From: Lingula anatina | Lineage: Eukaryota; Brachiopoda; Lingulata; Lingulida; Lingulidae | NCBI RefSeq assembly: GCF_001039355.2 | Contig: NW_019775508.1 | Coordinates: 116,595 to 180,594, forward strand | DNA: 64,000 bases | Direction of reading: 5' to 3' | Shown: positions 25,888-39,500 of the stretch, piece after piece | Layout of the letters: every line of letters begins with the position of its first letter | Numbering within the stretch: position 1 is the first letter of the stretch | Position numbers and translations under genes: made by a program | Notes under the pieces: model-generated | What the model was told of the DNA's origin: nothing | Database searches by the model: none | What the model saw: the letters and a program-made list of their open reading frames with translations, nothing else

Positions 25888-25903
25888 CAGCAGACAACGC
25901 CAT
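25888..25903 (-). CDS. Allelic copy of the candidate TMC first exon
   Basis: Same 16 bases and donor as 22601-22616. On the un-merged-contig reading this is the same exon on the other haplotype. Confidence 0.45.
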
Positions 25904-26157
25904 GATAAAATTGGGTCACAAAACTTTAATTATATTCCGCTAGAGGGCAGCACTTGACGGTGAAATGTTTATGCTTAAATGACCATATAAATAAACTGCG
26001 AAATTCTACTTGCTGTGATATTCACTCGCGGTAACATCTGTTATCTTTGCTTAGATAATGTCTTCATTTAATTCGGGACTTTTTTTATCTTTTTATACAA
26101 AGCTTGGAATTTGTCAATAATATTTCTACTGGTTAATTGTAATCAACTGTCCCTCCA

Positions 26158-26667
26158 ATTTGGTTTTGAGATCAAATTAAAATGCGTCACTGTACTTGGA
26201 TAAAAGCTGTTTAAAAAGCGTTACTGCCTTTAAAAGTGCACTAATGTAGCTTATACACGTACAGAGACCGTTTTCGGCACGCTTGGCTGTCAAGATTAAT
26301 GTTTATTTAATCTAAAGGCAACCTAGCTATGACAATTATTATTATATTTAATAAACTAATGAGCGTTTTCCCTTTTTTTACATTTTGGAAGGCTAGTAGG
26401 GCCTATACAAAAGTGAAAATCGTTTTACGTTGTTTTCAAAACGTCCACAGCCCCGCACCCGTGACCTCTTTCAGGGCCGTATACGTTTTAGCACCATCTT
26501 ATGTTAAATTTCTGACTATTAGTTGATTTTACAACTATTTCATATGGGAGGACGCTTGTGGGTGGTATTTATTGCTTGTGGACTGTTGTGTGGACGGTAA
26601 TTAGTGCTTGTGTTCGGTTGTCCTCGGTTGTCGACGGTAATTAGGTACACCGACCTGGGGGTCTCCA
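26158..26667. repeat. 510-bp insertion present in one copy only
   Basis: The segment is flanked by the 5-bp direct repeat CTCCA (26153-26157 and 26663-26667). The other copy has a single CTCCA at 22871-22875. It has no clear inverted termini and no convincing coding frame. It could be a small element with a 5-bp target-site duplication, or a microhomology deletion on the other haplotype. Confidence 0.6.
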
Positions 26668-27636
26668 GGTCCTTCTCTGATTACAGAACTGACTGAATTC
26701 TGCACTTGGGCCCCATTCAGAATAGGGGACTAGATAGTCTGAGGGTCAAATATGGCCGATCCACTTGAATATTTCCCCACATGATATCTTTTCAGTGTCT
26801 ATTAGTGTATCAGACGGCATTCTTTGTAGTGGGTCACCATATTTGTTCCTAGAACTAGTTAGTCCCCTATTCTGACTGGGGCCAAATTGTTTCATGAACA
26901 TGTCACAGACTTTTTTCTGCATTACCAGCAATATTTATGTTAAATTTTCCTCTTTAAAAATGACATTTTAGGCAGTCTATGTCAATAAATAAAACAAGCA
27001 GAAAACAAATATTAATTTTTAATGAACATGTTAAATTTAATATCAAAATAATAATTATTACAACAATTATTCAAAAGATATTTCTAATGAAAAGAAATGA
27101 AAGATTATTTCAAGTCCTGGACTTAACACTATTTCTCATCACTGAAAAGAAATCTCCGTGTACTCAAAATGATATACATATGCTGGAAAAATTACCTTTT
27201 TAACAGATATTGCAAAATGCATTTTTATGAAACAGTGTCAATTTACAATTCTTTATCATTATTATTCACTAAATTCCCTCTTGACAGAAAGTGGTAAGCC
27301 ATCAGATACAGATGTTTGTCTTGCTTCATCTGCACTACATTTCTGACATCAGCAATGGCACTGGCACCAACCCAAGCATCACAGGGTATTGATAACAGTG
27401 CCTAGCAACACTGTGGTACATGTAGCCATGGCAGCAGCATCAAATCCAATTCCAGGATATATCAATCATAAGGATGTGATTTGTTTTCATCCTATTTGGT
27501 TCATATAGTTTATGAAAACATAACAGCTCATCTCAGTGGTGTACTGGTGGCATGTCATCACCCCACTCTATGAAACACATTGCAATGTTTGATAGATAAA
27601 AGCACTTCTGGAATTATTTTCATCCTTCATAAGACC

Positions 27637-28453
27637 TTAACCAGTTCCACCTTTTCTCTTTCCTGATTTCTTTGTCAAAGCTCTTAGTTCTTCTATTTCA
27701 TTCTCTTGTAAATGTGCCTCTGCTGTTGTTTCTGACAGCTGGAACAGAATGGTTTACTGCCATTTTATATGCACACTAGGCGATTTCTTTGCAACACTTC
27801 TACAGTTCAAGTATACGATCATGATATAAACTCACACAAATCTGCCATTGTTACTGTAAATAACTTAATGGTACCAAGGGAGAAAGCTGTTGACGCAGGT
27901 AATAGCAATGTTCACTTACCATATCTAAAAGTATTTCCAACTTAATTTTCAGTAAATTATTTTCTTCTGTGAGTTGCTGGTTTTGTTTCTTCATTTTAAT
28001 AAATTCTTTGTTGCTGACACCACTTCCACCATTAGCTGAAAACAGGGAAATGAAAATATAGAAAGAAGGGTACCAAATCAAACTTACAAATTATTCCTTT
28101 ACCATTAGCTGAGACAATCAAGGTTTTGGTTAAAAAAAAAACATATACATGATCTGTATTGCTTGTGAAAGTATCTCAAAAAGTGACCCTTGTATCTCAT
28201 TTACAGTTAAGTAACAGCTTCTTCAGAATGACAATTGATATATAGTAATAGTATGTAAGTATTCAGGCCTACCTGAAATCCACTGTCCATCTTCAAATGC
28301 AACTTCGTTATGTCCTAGTTTCACTTTGATAGGTCCGTAGTCCAACCCAAACTCTACTGGTTTTTCTGTTTGATCTAAAGTCAAGTTTGACAGGGATGTG
28401 GACTTCCTAGGTGAAGTCTTCTTTGGACTAAATTTGTTTCCAAACAATGGCAT
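27637..28453 (-). CDS. CBY1: Protein chibby homolog 1
   Basis: Exons 28453-28273, 28035-27920 and 27738-27637 join in phase to a 132-aa protein (human about 126 aa). The N-terminus MPLFGNKFSPKKTSPRKSTS is the family hallmark. The second exon holds the coiled-coil block QQLTEENNLLKIKLEILLDM; the third begins LSETTAEAHLQE and ends in a basic KKSGKRK. In vertebrates Chibby antagonises beta-catenin and works at basal-body distal appendages in ciliogenesis; the same role here is inferred. Its start lies 1.2 kb from that of FAM227A, in divergent orientation. A copy of exon 3 occurs at 23856-23957. Confidence 0.96.
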
Positions 28454-29638
28454 TATTGACCTTGAAAAAATAACACCAAAGCCTGAAAATTAAATCACAT
28501 TCATAAGATATTAAATGGAACACAAACGTGCCAGTTGTCAAGTGATTGAGTTAGCTAATAAAGAGGTCCACTAGCTATGTTCTTGCAACTAGAGATTTCG
28601 GTGCATATTTTTAAGTCCGTGTAGAAGTAAGAACTGAAGTTAACTAACGCGGCTGAAAAATCTGAAAAAAAAAATAGTAGATTTCAAATGGAAATCAACT
28701 GGATATTAACGATTAAAATATTCATTATATTTGTACAGAAATGCATGAAGAAGAGAGTTAGTCTTTCTGCGCATGTCCAAACCAGATCATAATACCAGTG
28801 TGAGATCCATTATGCGCTGACAGCAGAGACTGTGCATGTAGATCAAACCTGGTAAATTGATTATGAAATGCGACATACATATCTGTTTGTATAGCCATCT
28901 ATCAACAATATGATAATCTATATTTATCTATTAATTTATTTGTGATATGTTATAGTTACAAGTAGCTGTGCTGTATTGATTGTACCTTGTATGTGAATAT
29001 GTTCATCAATAAAAAATCTGTTGCATCTGGTAAAGGAGGTGAATCATTTACTAGGAGATATTCATTTCACTACTTCTCTTAAGTTTTCACCATCGAATTT
29101 AAGTTGGGCCAACTTGATGGGAGTAATACCAATAACACCACGAAACTCATGCGTTTGCTCTCCTGCTTCATACATGTACAATGTACGGTACATGTACTGG
29201 CTGTGTTTGAAAGTCAAAGGCAATTTATAGTCAGACAATAAATATAAAGGAAATAGAGCATTCCACAGCTGGAGCTTAAACTGAAGCGTTTGTCGGACAG
29301 ACTTCATTCAACATGACTTTTGAACTTTTTCGCAAATAGGAAAATTAACAAATGCATGGTACGTACCTCTCTCAAAAACTCACAGTCTCACAGACTCAGG
29401 CTTCAGTTTGTAATCAAGTTGAGCCACTACATCAACATCATAGTTGGTATATTCGAAAATATCAGTGACCTTTAGATTTCAGTTTTAGCCTACAAAAATT
29501 ATAAAAGAATCAATTATTAAGTCAACAATAAATAATATTATCAATTTTAACAATAAAAAATGGAGTTCTTCTGCGTTTTTTCACTGCATGATATTTCAAA
29601 AAGTTTTGCGTGATGACTCTGTATACTTTGTTGACAAC
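28454..29638. promoter_or_regulatory. Divergent promoter region CBY1 / FAM227A
   Basis: The 1185 bp between the two start codons must hold both transcription starts. The FAM227A start lies in ACAACATGGCGGACAT, which resembles the YY1-type AANATGGCGG motif found at many metazoan start codons. No TATA box with convincing position was seen. Confidence 0.5.
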
Positions 29639-29990
29639 ATGGCGGACATCAACCGTACAGCTTCGCCTATGCACCTGTTTGAAGAGGATATAAACGAAAC
29701 GAGAGATGTTACCGAGAAAAGGAGGAGATTAATACAAGACAGGCAGCACACAAAATCACGTATCCTTATTTCATTGAAAGACATTTCTTATTTAAAGACA
29801 AAAGGAAAGGTTGCTAAGGCAAACCACATGAATTTAGCACTGAAAAATCAGTTGTCATTTCTAATGTAGCACCAGAGACTCGGTAAAGTTGTTACTTTTA
29901 CAAGGCTAGATCTCCAGTAAGTATGAGAAGAGAAAGAGAGAGAGAGAGTCCTACAGATATAGCTACTACATGTAACAGGTAGACACACAA

Positions 29991-30034
<44 letters not shown>

Positions 30035-33000
30035 CCAATCTTAATTTTTGTGACATTTTAACCTTATCTTTAGTGCAGCTGATAAACAACATGTTTAGCA
30101 CTTAAGCTACATTTTAGCATCATTTTAAACTATTTTTCCTTAATCAGTTTCACAGCATTTTTAATTGGATCTATTGATTTAGTCAATAAAAAGATCAGTA
30201 AGTTGGATCGCAAGCTGTCTCATTACTCTGAGTTGGTTTGTGAATCCCAGAGCACAGAGACTGAAGATGACTACATTGCACAGTTTTTGCATCCTTCAAG
30301 TGCAAAGGGGAGAGAAAAATATGAAAAGAAAGGTCAGTTTAAAATAGACATGCTGCTATTATCTCAGTTCTTATATTATTAAATGGCTTTAATCAGTTAA
30401 AACACTGAAGTAAATAGTTTCCATGTAATGTAAAAATATCTTTTTTATGTTTATTTTAGAGGTTAAGATATGTGAATACTGGTATTATTAAGACAAGGTG
30501 ATATATATGTTCTACATTTGGTCTATTCATTACCTCAATCATGTCAGTATTAATGACAATTAAGGTTAATTTTCTTTCAGTGAAAGATGCCAAGGAGTTG
30601 AATGCATTTGCTGGGTTTTATGCACTACAATCAAGTAAGATCCGTATTGCATAGTTTAAAGAAGATATAGGTTTTTTCTAAATTACAAAAATACTGATTC
30701 AGTCAGAAAATTGTAACTAAGAAAAATACTGTTGGATAGATATACATATGTTAAGTTCTTACTAAATGTTGATCTGAGATCAGTGAATGAGAATATATCT
30801 ATTACAACATTAAACTGAAATCATATTTTGGTTATTCGCATAATAACTTATGGTAACAGTAAATTATTTATGTTACAAGAAAGACCCTGGCCATCAATTC
30901 ATGTTTTATGTTCCAGCTATAGGCCATGAAGTCAGTGAGCGAGTGAGAAATATCTCTAAAGTCACACTGCAGCCTAATAAAATACCAGTAAAAAAAGTTG
31001 AAACAGGAAAACCAAAATTCATTGAGGTGAATTAAATGTAAAATGTATTTGTTGGAGAGTTAAAGATATATAAAAGAGTATTATAGTACATGAATGTAGA
31101 ACTTAATTTTTTTATTAGTTTTCAGTTGAAACTCATTTATTAATTTATTATTATTTTTAAAAATTCAGGTCACAGTTGGTGGTCACAGTTTTCAAAGTTA
31201 TTAAGTTGAAGTTTATATGGGTTTGTCTGTGTTTTGTTTTGCACTTATGAGAGTTCTTTACTTTCCTAATGTTTTTAGTTGCACCAGTTCCCTGGCTATG
31301 ATCCCACTGAACTGACTCAGCTGCCACATGATATTTCTGCTACACAAATACTTAATAAGGTCACATTTGCCCAGATGGACCTCAAAAGAAAAGTAAGTTC
31401 ACAAACTTTAAAACCAACAATATTGAAATCTACTTTCATTTTTCCCATAGATAGATCAATTAACTGTGTTAGAAATCTGTTCATTGAGTAGAAAAATATT
31501 GGGGATTATTTTAAATGTTACCGGGCGAAGAATTTTAAGTTTTTCATTTCTGTTTCAGCCAAATTACAGACCAGAATTTGAAAAACTCTTCTACTCACCA
31601 ATGTCTCAGGCTATGTTACTAGTAAGTGAAGCATAATTTATACAGTGACAACTGATGATAATGTTGTGTGATACAGTATATTATATTATAATTAAGGCCC
31701 ACATCACATATACTGTATGTATTTATTGATTATGTAGATTCCAAGTATGTATTTATTTATTTATTTGTTTATCTACTGTCTTTTTAAAAATCTATCATTA
31801 TTGAGAACTGTCTGCATGTTTTCAGGATATATTCTGGTTTTATTTCCTGGAGAAATATCAGCCCAACAAAGTAGTTCAAGCAAAATTGTTTAACAGAGTA
31901 TCACACAACTATGTGAAGTTGATGATTTATGCAAAGCATCCACAATACAAGGAAGTGTTCCTGAAGGTTAGTTTTTAATGATAAATTTGATAGATAAAAT
32001 TATTAATTTGAGTTGCAAATTTCTATTTTGACGTGGCCATGTATTTCATACTTCCATTACTTTGTGCTTTTGAAAAGATATTTTTAGTTGTGAAATATGT
32101 GTATGCACTGAGTGTATACCCGTTTGGAAAATCTTAAAGTGAGTTAACTTTCATAAGAAATTTTCAGAATATTACATGTTAAACTTTCATATCTATATTT
32201 TGTAGTCATACCCTGACCTAATGTCACAGGCAGTGTATGCAGCATACTGTGAGGCCTTTCCTGACTCCTACAGGCAGTTTAGTGAGGACTTTAAAGAAAT
32301 GATGGTGTTTTTAGTATGGGAATGGATGGCTGGTAGGTTGTTTTAAAGAATTTTGTCATTGATTTCCTATGTTTAGGTAATAGATGTTCCAGTGGTCCAT
32401 CTTAAATATTAATTCTTGTCATTGATGAATTTATGAATCTTGTTTTTTTTTTTTTTTTTTTTTTTTCTGGAAGGAATTCCTTCTTTAATATTGTGGTAAA
32501 AAGCTATGAATTTTTAACTTCTTACTGCTCTGTCACAGGCATGCGGCCAGCACCCCGCTCCTGGTTAAAGTGGAACTTCCCAATGCTTGAGCCACCCGGT
32601 ATCAAGAACAGGGAGGAGATGATGAATGCCAAGAAAGATAAGAAAAGTAAGAAACATCAGGTCTCTCCCTGTACAATGATCCTAATATACACGTTTCACA
32701 GTATCAGTGAACACTGTTTTGCCTATCCATTGCTTGTCAGTCTTTACAGAACAAAAGAGTTAACATAAAGAATTTCTTGACAAATAGACATGGCATGGCA
32801 CATAGTTTGCATTGATATTAAAATCAATAATCTAGTGCCCTATACAAACTATTTTTCAAAGAGACTTTGAGTACTTAGTATTTTTACTTCTTTACAACTT
32901 AAAGTCTTCATTGTATTGCTGGATGAATTCTTAAATTTTTTTTTCAATTTTTCATTTTAGCATCTGTGTTGAACTTTGACTACCTAGATCACCTGGATCA

Positions 33001-34806
33001 GATGCAAAGTCTGTATGGCTCCAGTACTTCATTAGCATCCACTAGCAGGCAGAGTAAACAGTCATTTCCAAGGAAAAGTACATCTTGGCAAAAAGGAAAG
33101 AAGCAATCAGTTACTGGTGTAAATGACACTAGGTCTGCAGTTGGTGAGCCCCCTTCAACAGCCTCTGCCATTGAGACTGTGGCTGAGGCCCAGGCCTCTG
33201 CTGCTGCTGGGGCAAGTGCTTCTGGACAGAGTAATAAAACAAATGCAGGGAGTCCTACCAAAAGACAGTCTAAAAAATCTAGGGGTTTGGCAGATGTCAG
33301 AGAAGGGCTTGATGTTTTGTCTCCAATCAGAGAACTGAATATGGAAGAAGATGAAGTGGAGGAGGAATCAGATTTGAAAGTTAAAGCTAAGAAGGCAGCT
33401 TCCTTACATCCATCAACCATGTCTTTTATAAGTTCAGGGTATAAGAAAAAAGAGGTATATTCAGCCATTTTATATTTTTGTAAGAAAAAAATTCAGAGAA
33501 AACTTACCAATAACTGTTTGCTGTTTAAAAATAGTCTTTGTTTCATTCAATTTTTCTGAATGTGGAATTTCATTAAGTGATGGCATTTGGAATGTAAGAA
33601 CTCCCAAAATTTTGTATTTTTCTTGTGAAGAATTGTGTATAAACCACCTTTCACTATTTTTGACATTATAGAAATTCTATTGGATATCAATGATTTGAAA
33701 CATATTTCCTTTTCTTGACAGATTTTTTTTTACTTGTTTCCTTTTCCTTTTTTCAGTCCCATCCAGCATGCAAGGGTCCAGACTTTGTGCGGTCTGTCTT
33801 TGATGTCCAGGGCCAGTGCCCCCTGGTGGCTCATTTTATGAGGACACACCACCTCACAGAGCAGGCAGGGACAACATACAAGGTCCAGAGAACTGAGATG
33901 GAGAATCTACCACCATATCCTTCTATTTTAATAATGGAGTAGAATAGAACAGAAGGGAAATTTAGTCAATAAATAAGATTTATTTTTCAGTAGGTGATTA
34001 AGTAGAAATTGTTATTTTTACCTTGAGTAATACCACAGTAGGTGAAATATTATTAAATTTCACTTTAGTGCCTTATTATCTTAGATTTAGGAGTAACATT
34101 TTGAAGACAATTCTCTTATGAATATTCTTATTTTCATTGCATTGTACCATCTATTTCTTAACTGATTTTACTCTGGAGACTAAAACCTACAGAGATGTGA
34201 TCATTGGTGCCTTTAAGAATGTCAAACAGACCAAGCAGACATATGACAAGTAAGTGAATATTTCTAAATATTGCAATACATCTCTATAATGTCACTAATT
34301 AAAAATGTAGTTCTACCCTGTCATTTATCAAAATAAAATAAAAATCAAGTGATAACTGGAAATGTTCTGTATAATTGCAGTTTGTTGCAATATTGTAACA
34401 GTATTTGTTGATAAATTCAGACTTTTGGATAAAACAATGAAAGAAAACTCCAAGTTTAATGGACGTCAAAAGAGAGAGTTGCAGAAACACCAAGTGAGGG
34501 AGTCTTCATTATTATCAAACTCACGAGAAGTAAAACGACTGGCTGAACTACTTATTCTGGAACAAAAGGTAATTTTTTGGAGTAGTTAAATCTCACTTTT
34601 ATTAAAAAATAAATTTTTCAATAGAGACACATCATTGACTTAAATTTTAAAAACCAGGAACTGAACATTTTACTATTGGAAATTATAAATCAGTAAATCA
34701 TCAGTAAACAATAAGGGAAAAATTTATCTTTCAGAGGGATGGTGATTCCATATCTGCTGGTGCTGATGCTGCAATAGAAGCTGCCTTATTGGCACAGGAT
34801 GGGTAA
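29639..34806 (+). CDS. FAM227A: FAM227A-like protein (FWWh family)
   Basis: Fourteen exons: 29639-29759, 30156-30332, 30581-30634, 30917-31026, 31279-31392, 31559-31621, 31826-31966, 32206-32332, 32539-32646, 32961-33454, 33757-33914, 34172-34249, 34421-34568, 34735-34806. They add up in frame to about 654 aa. The conserved core includes LHQFPGYDP, ILNKVTFAQMDLKRK, DIFWFYFLEKYQPNK and ENLPPLETKTYRDVIIGAF. The large tenth exon adds a Ser/Ala-rich, low-complexity insert. The function in animals is unknown; head-to-head linkage with Chibby suggests the FAM227A member and not FAM227B. The first exon junction (donor GTATCC, acceptor CACAG) is the least certain. The intron after 33914 is U12-type AT-AC. 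Confidence 0.88.
29988..30031. repeat. (AAAT)n microsatellite
   Basis: About eleven AAAT units in FAM227A intron 1, preceded by a short (GA)n at 29930-29948. Confidence 0.95.
33915..34171 (+). other. U12-type AT-AC intron in FAM227A
   Basis: The intron begins ATATCCTTC, a near-perfect U12 5' splice site, and ends TTTTAC. A branch-site match TTTCTTAAC lies at 34154-34162, about 10-11 nt before the AC end. Joining 33914 to 34172 gives …ENLPPLETKTYRDV… in the family frame. No GT-AG alternative gives an acceptable junction. Confidence 0.9.
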
Positions 34807-36536
34807 ATCTCAGGCACCGTGAACTAGACTTATGTTAATAGACAAGATAATATAGCATATTAACATACCGTTGACTGCGTTTGAAGACGTCATCAACAAG
34901 TACATGTAATAACTTGTAAGTTTCATATTGTCATAAGCCATTTCATCCTTACAAATTTCACAATGTTCTAGATTTTGGTGCCAATCTGGGATTTCTTTGG
35001 AATTTTTTACCACTTCCAACAATATTTCAACTAACAATGGATTAGAAAACATATATTTAACCTGTGCCAACCTCACAAAGCATAATATATTATGAGTGGG
35101 GCATGTTTTTGTATAAGTGTATCATATATGTACATTTGCATTGGATATGTCAAATAAAACTATTTTTGTACCAAAAGAATTATTTTACCACAAAACAATC
35201 ATTTCTAAGAAAAGTCATGGGTGTGCATTAACTGCAAAACCTTTTCTTAAAAAATTATTCTCAAATGAGCACTCTAGAATAAACATAATTAATTTGGAGG
35301 AGCTTTTCAGGGAAACTGGTTGGCATTGTGTCAGAGCTGCATCTTCCAAACAAGATAAAACAATCAAATCTTATATAATGACATGGTATTTATTTCATAT
35401 TTGTCACAGTGGAGCACAGGAGATGGGTCATCAAATTTTAAAATGACAGTACGAGTAATACAATAAAATGGTCTTAATACGCTAACTTATCTGCCAAAAA
35501 TTGATACCAAGAATAATACAAATGTGACTCACACGCACTCATCACATATTCATGAATGTCTTTTAATGTTAAAACCCTTTCACTCTGGCTGATAAAATGC
35601 AGAACCCAGGTCATCCAAGGCTCTTGATGTGTACATTTATGATGTCATATGTGACATTTACTTAACATCCACACATAAAATATCTTAAAGGGCCACAATT
35701 TTTTGTCACACTATTCTCCAGTGTTTTAAAATTCTTACAAGATCAGCTATTTCAATGCTGATGCCATTGCTCAACAATGGATTCAAAATGAAAATTGAGA
35801 TGCCTTACAATACTTTCTCAGAGAGTGAATACAGCAGTTTCAAAATACAGTTTGAAGAGAAGTAGTCTTCTCTTTATGTTGCACCTTTGCCAGTGTTGAG
35901 TTGTATTAAATGATGACATATATGCATCTGTCAACAAACACACTGGATATTTTAGCTGTAAGCACCAACAGGTCTATGTGCATTACAGATTTTACATGAC
36001 CATAAATATTCACATTATATATACTTTCCTCAATGTCACTGCATCTGACACAATGTGGTGACTGGCTTGACTACATATGAAAACAAAAGAGGAAACAGTG
36101 TATAAGAAAAATATGTACACCAATATTTAAAAAATGACATTGTTCTCTGAATAAATAATCTACATTATCAGCAACTTCATGTAAACATTCTCCTCCACAA
36201 GTTATTTATGCAAAATAATACTGGTTTTAAAACTATGCATACAAGTTTTGTACTGTTTTTAACATTTTTTGCTTTCCACACATAACTAAAATGTAAACAT
36301 CATAAACTATTAACTTAAAAGGAGCTGGAGAAAGTGATCAAGCCTGAATTTAAACATAAAACTGACATGTGAAAAAAATATGCTGTAAGTTGCCAAGATC
36401 AACACAACAGACTAGACAGAAATTCAAAAATCTCTTTTTTACTTTTAAAATCCTTTGACATGTTGTGAATTAATAAAAAAAGATAAAATGACATAAGTCT
36501 CAAGAAAAACATTATATCTGAAACCACAGTTTAAGA
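34807..36536. other. Convergent intergenic region, FAM227A / kinase
   Basis: Contains the 3' UTRs of two convergent genes. AATAAA at 35153-35158 could serve FAM227A. No additional coding exon was recognised; the open frame at 35117-35446 has no splice context or homology that I recognise. Confidence 0.55.
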
Positions 36537-39500
36537 TCAGTGATATCCACAAAGGATTTCTGGTCTTTTGTCTTCATAAAGATGTTTCAAATCATCTAGG
36601 CCACAACTTGCATCCAGCACCTGCAAAATTCATAACACTGTTGTATGTGTGATCACTTAAAAGTTTTAGCATTTTTGCCTGAAACTTTTGAAACATACAA
36701 AAATACAGTGCAATCAACTACTGCAAGACAAAAGTGGGAAAATGTTTAATCTATCCATTACTTTGCTCTGCAACTTTCATCCCCAGCTTAACAAGACAGA
36801 ACAAATATTTATTTTTTTTGTGTGTGAAATTTTGCAAAAATAAAAATTTCATTTATTAGCACAAAAAGTGCAATCATCCGTTGCAAAATATGGTTTCATC
36901 TATCCACTACTTTCCTCAGACTTTCATCCCCAGCTTAACAAGACAGGACAAATATCATGTTTTTTAACCACATTCTTTTTGTGTGTGAAATTTTGCAACA
37001 ATAAAACAATTTTAGCTAGAAAGTGCAATCAACTACTGTAAGATACATGTAGAAAATGTTTACCCTATCCACTACTTTCCCCAGAGACTTTTATCCCAAA
37101 TTTTCATTTATGACCACTTTCATCATTACTATTACTTACCAAGACAGGACAGGGCACTGGATGCTTTTGTTTTATTAACCAGTCTTCATGGAGTTCATGG
37201 AGAGCCTCTATATACTCCTGGAAGACAGAATCAACAATTAATTAAGTACACCCATCTTGAAAACCACTACACTTAAATGAAGTAAAAAGTGCTTAAAATG
37301 TGCACTTGTCTCTCAGGCATAAACAATGTCCCAAAGAATCTGCTCATTAAGTTGATCTAGTTTAGTCTATCACATTGGACGTATAAAAATGAACTACTCA
37401 TTTCTTAAAAATAGCATGCTTAATCTGTGTAACATATAACATTCTACCAAATATTTGATAAATGTGACATTAGTATTACACAGGGAAGATATAGTTTTTA
37501 AAACTCACATAAGGGACCCCAGATTCTTCTTTTCTGTCTCTTCTTGTTATTCTTTGATAGGATACCTCTGGTGGAGCTCGAACATATACTGCAGTGGATA
37601 AAATAACTTCAAAGCATGTAATTGTATGCTTAACAAAAATACAGCAATGAAATTTGAATTCCTTTTTTCAGCTTCTCACTACAATACTTTCACTAAAACT
37701 AATAACAACACCTAAATTGCATCTTTAATTCATAACAGGGGACAGGGAATGTTTTGCAGCACCACTTGCAGAACTCACCAATTAAGTCAACCTCTGCCTG
37801 TTTTGTTTCATTCAACCACTCATACCAGTTATCTAATATAGCATATTCCATCTCATGAAGAATGCCCCTGCAATAGAAAAAAGTATTTTACAGGATATAT
37901 TTGATTCAAATTTACTATATGTACAAAACACTTAAGGCACTCATTGTGCATAAATACAGTGTTATTTTAAAAATAAACAAAAATGGAAGAGTTTATAATC
38001 CACTTACGTCCGTCTGTTATTTTCCATGAACACATGTTTTGTGCTGTGTAAAGACCTCTCAATCATTCTGATAGGTTTTTGCTGAAATGTCAAAAAGAGC
38101 TGATAAGTGATGGCATTAAATAATTTCATGTCCTTTTCTAGTTTACGTAACGACAAAAATTGAGTTAAATTTGCAAAAAACACAGCAGCTTCTAGAAAGA
38201 CATCTCAGATGATATAATTTACTAGTAATATAATTTGAATTTATAACATGCACTCACAGTTTCGAAGTTATGCATTTGCACTCTGGTCAGCTGGACATAA
38301 GTATTAAAGGAAAAACTCCACCTTTTCATATCCTTATACAAAAGTTCCTAAAAGAGAAACACTTACAAATAGGATAAACAATATATTACCATCTCGCTAA
38401 ACATTTCAATATTGCACATAATCAAAGCGACCTTCAATGAATGCATATAATCAAACAATTTACAATACTGGAATAGTTATCATGATTACAGTGACATACT
38501 GTCTATTTTTTAAGCAGCTATTTAATTCCTTTCACAGAGAAAAAATTTAACTTAACTCACCAAAGCATTGTGTCCCTGAAGATTGCACCATTTATCTAAG
38601 GGTTCTTTTATTGCCTAAAAAAAAAAAGAAGTGACTATCAACAAACGTTCTCTATGCCCACTTATAAAACATAATTGCGTTTAAGAACAGCTTTCCCCCC
38701 AGTGCCAAAAATGTTATTTCACATTCATAACTCTCACAATTTATAAATACCACAAAACAAAATGAAGACCCTTGTTAATTTAAACTATATGAACAGAGGA
38801 TCAACAAACCTCTACGTGTGGTGAATTTGCAAAATGATTGAGCAAGGTTGACTTCCCACTGCCTATGTTGCCTTCAATGCAAACCTGAAAATGCCAAGGC
38901 AGGTATAAGCGTTTCTTATCAGACATACACACACATACATATATATAACAACCTACTCCCAGCCTTATTTTTTCACTTATATATCTTTTATATGTATATA
39001 TCTTTTAACATAATAATATTAAATTTTCAATACAAAATTTACCAAAGCGATCTTCAATGAATTGAAAAATAAGATGATTCTTATTACAGATTCTACATTT
39101 AAAAGTCGATACAAAATGACAATGTACTTACTGTGGATGTACTTTTGCAAAAATTCAAATTTTCAAAATCTTTGATGAATTCTGGTGATATGAAATTGGA
39201 AAAAAAGATGGAAAGATATACAATCATGTCATAGTGTTGGCTTACTCTCACATTTTTTTATTCAAGTCAATTCTTAACATTTCAACATATTTCCCCACTG
39301 GATAAATAACACCAGTTGGTCACCTCAGATGACCTGAAACAGGGGCCATGAGTCATGTGAACTTACAAAAGATAGGACCCACTTTATTAGATCCTCCTTT
39401 TGGTTCAGTATCACCAGCAGGTTCAGGATTTTGCTAAGGGTAGGGTGAACTAGGGTTCAGTTGTAAAAGAATAATATTTATGGTATATAACTCAAGACTC

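Larger units (their letters stand above)
24243..27856. repeat. Duplicate of the TMC-CBY1 intergenic region, second copy
   Basis: Partner of 20975-24076; it continues directly into CBY1 exons 2 and 1. It differs by SNPs, a longer poly-T run near 24575-24600 and a 510-bp insertion. Confidence 0.85.

Noticed and set aside
32998-33468. 156-residue minus-strand frame
   Set aside because: Antisense of the large FAM227A exon 32961-33454, which has matching splice sites and phase on the plus strand.
35117-35446. 109-residue plus-strand frame downstream of FAM227A
   Set aside because: No homology recognised, no splice context, AT-rich composition; more likely UTR or intergenic.
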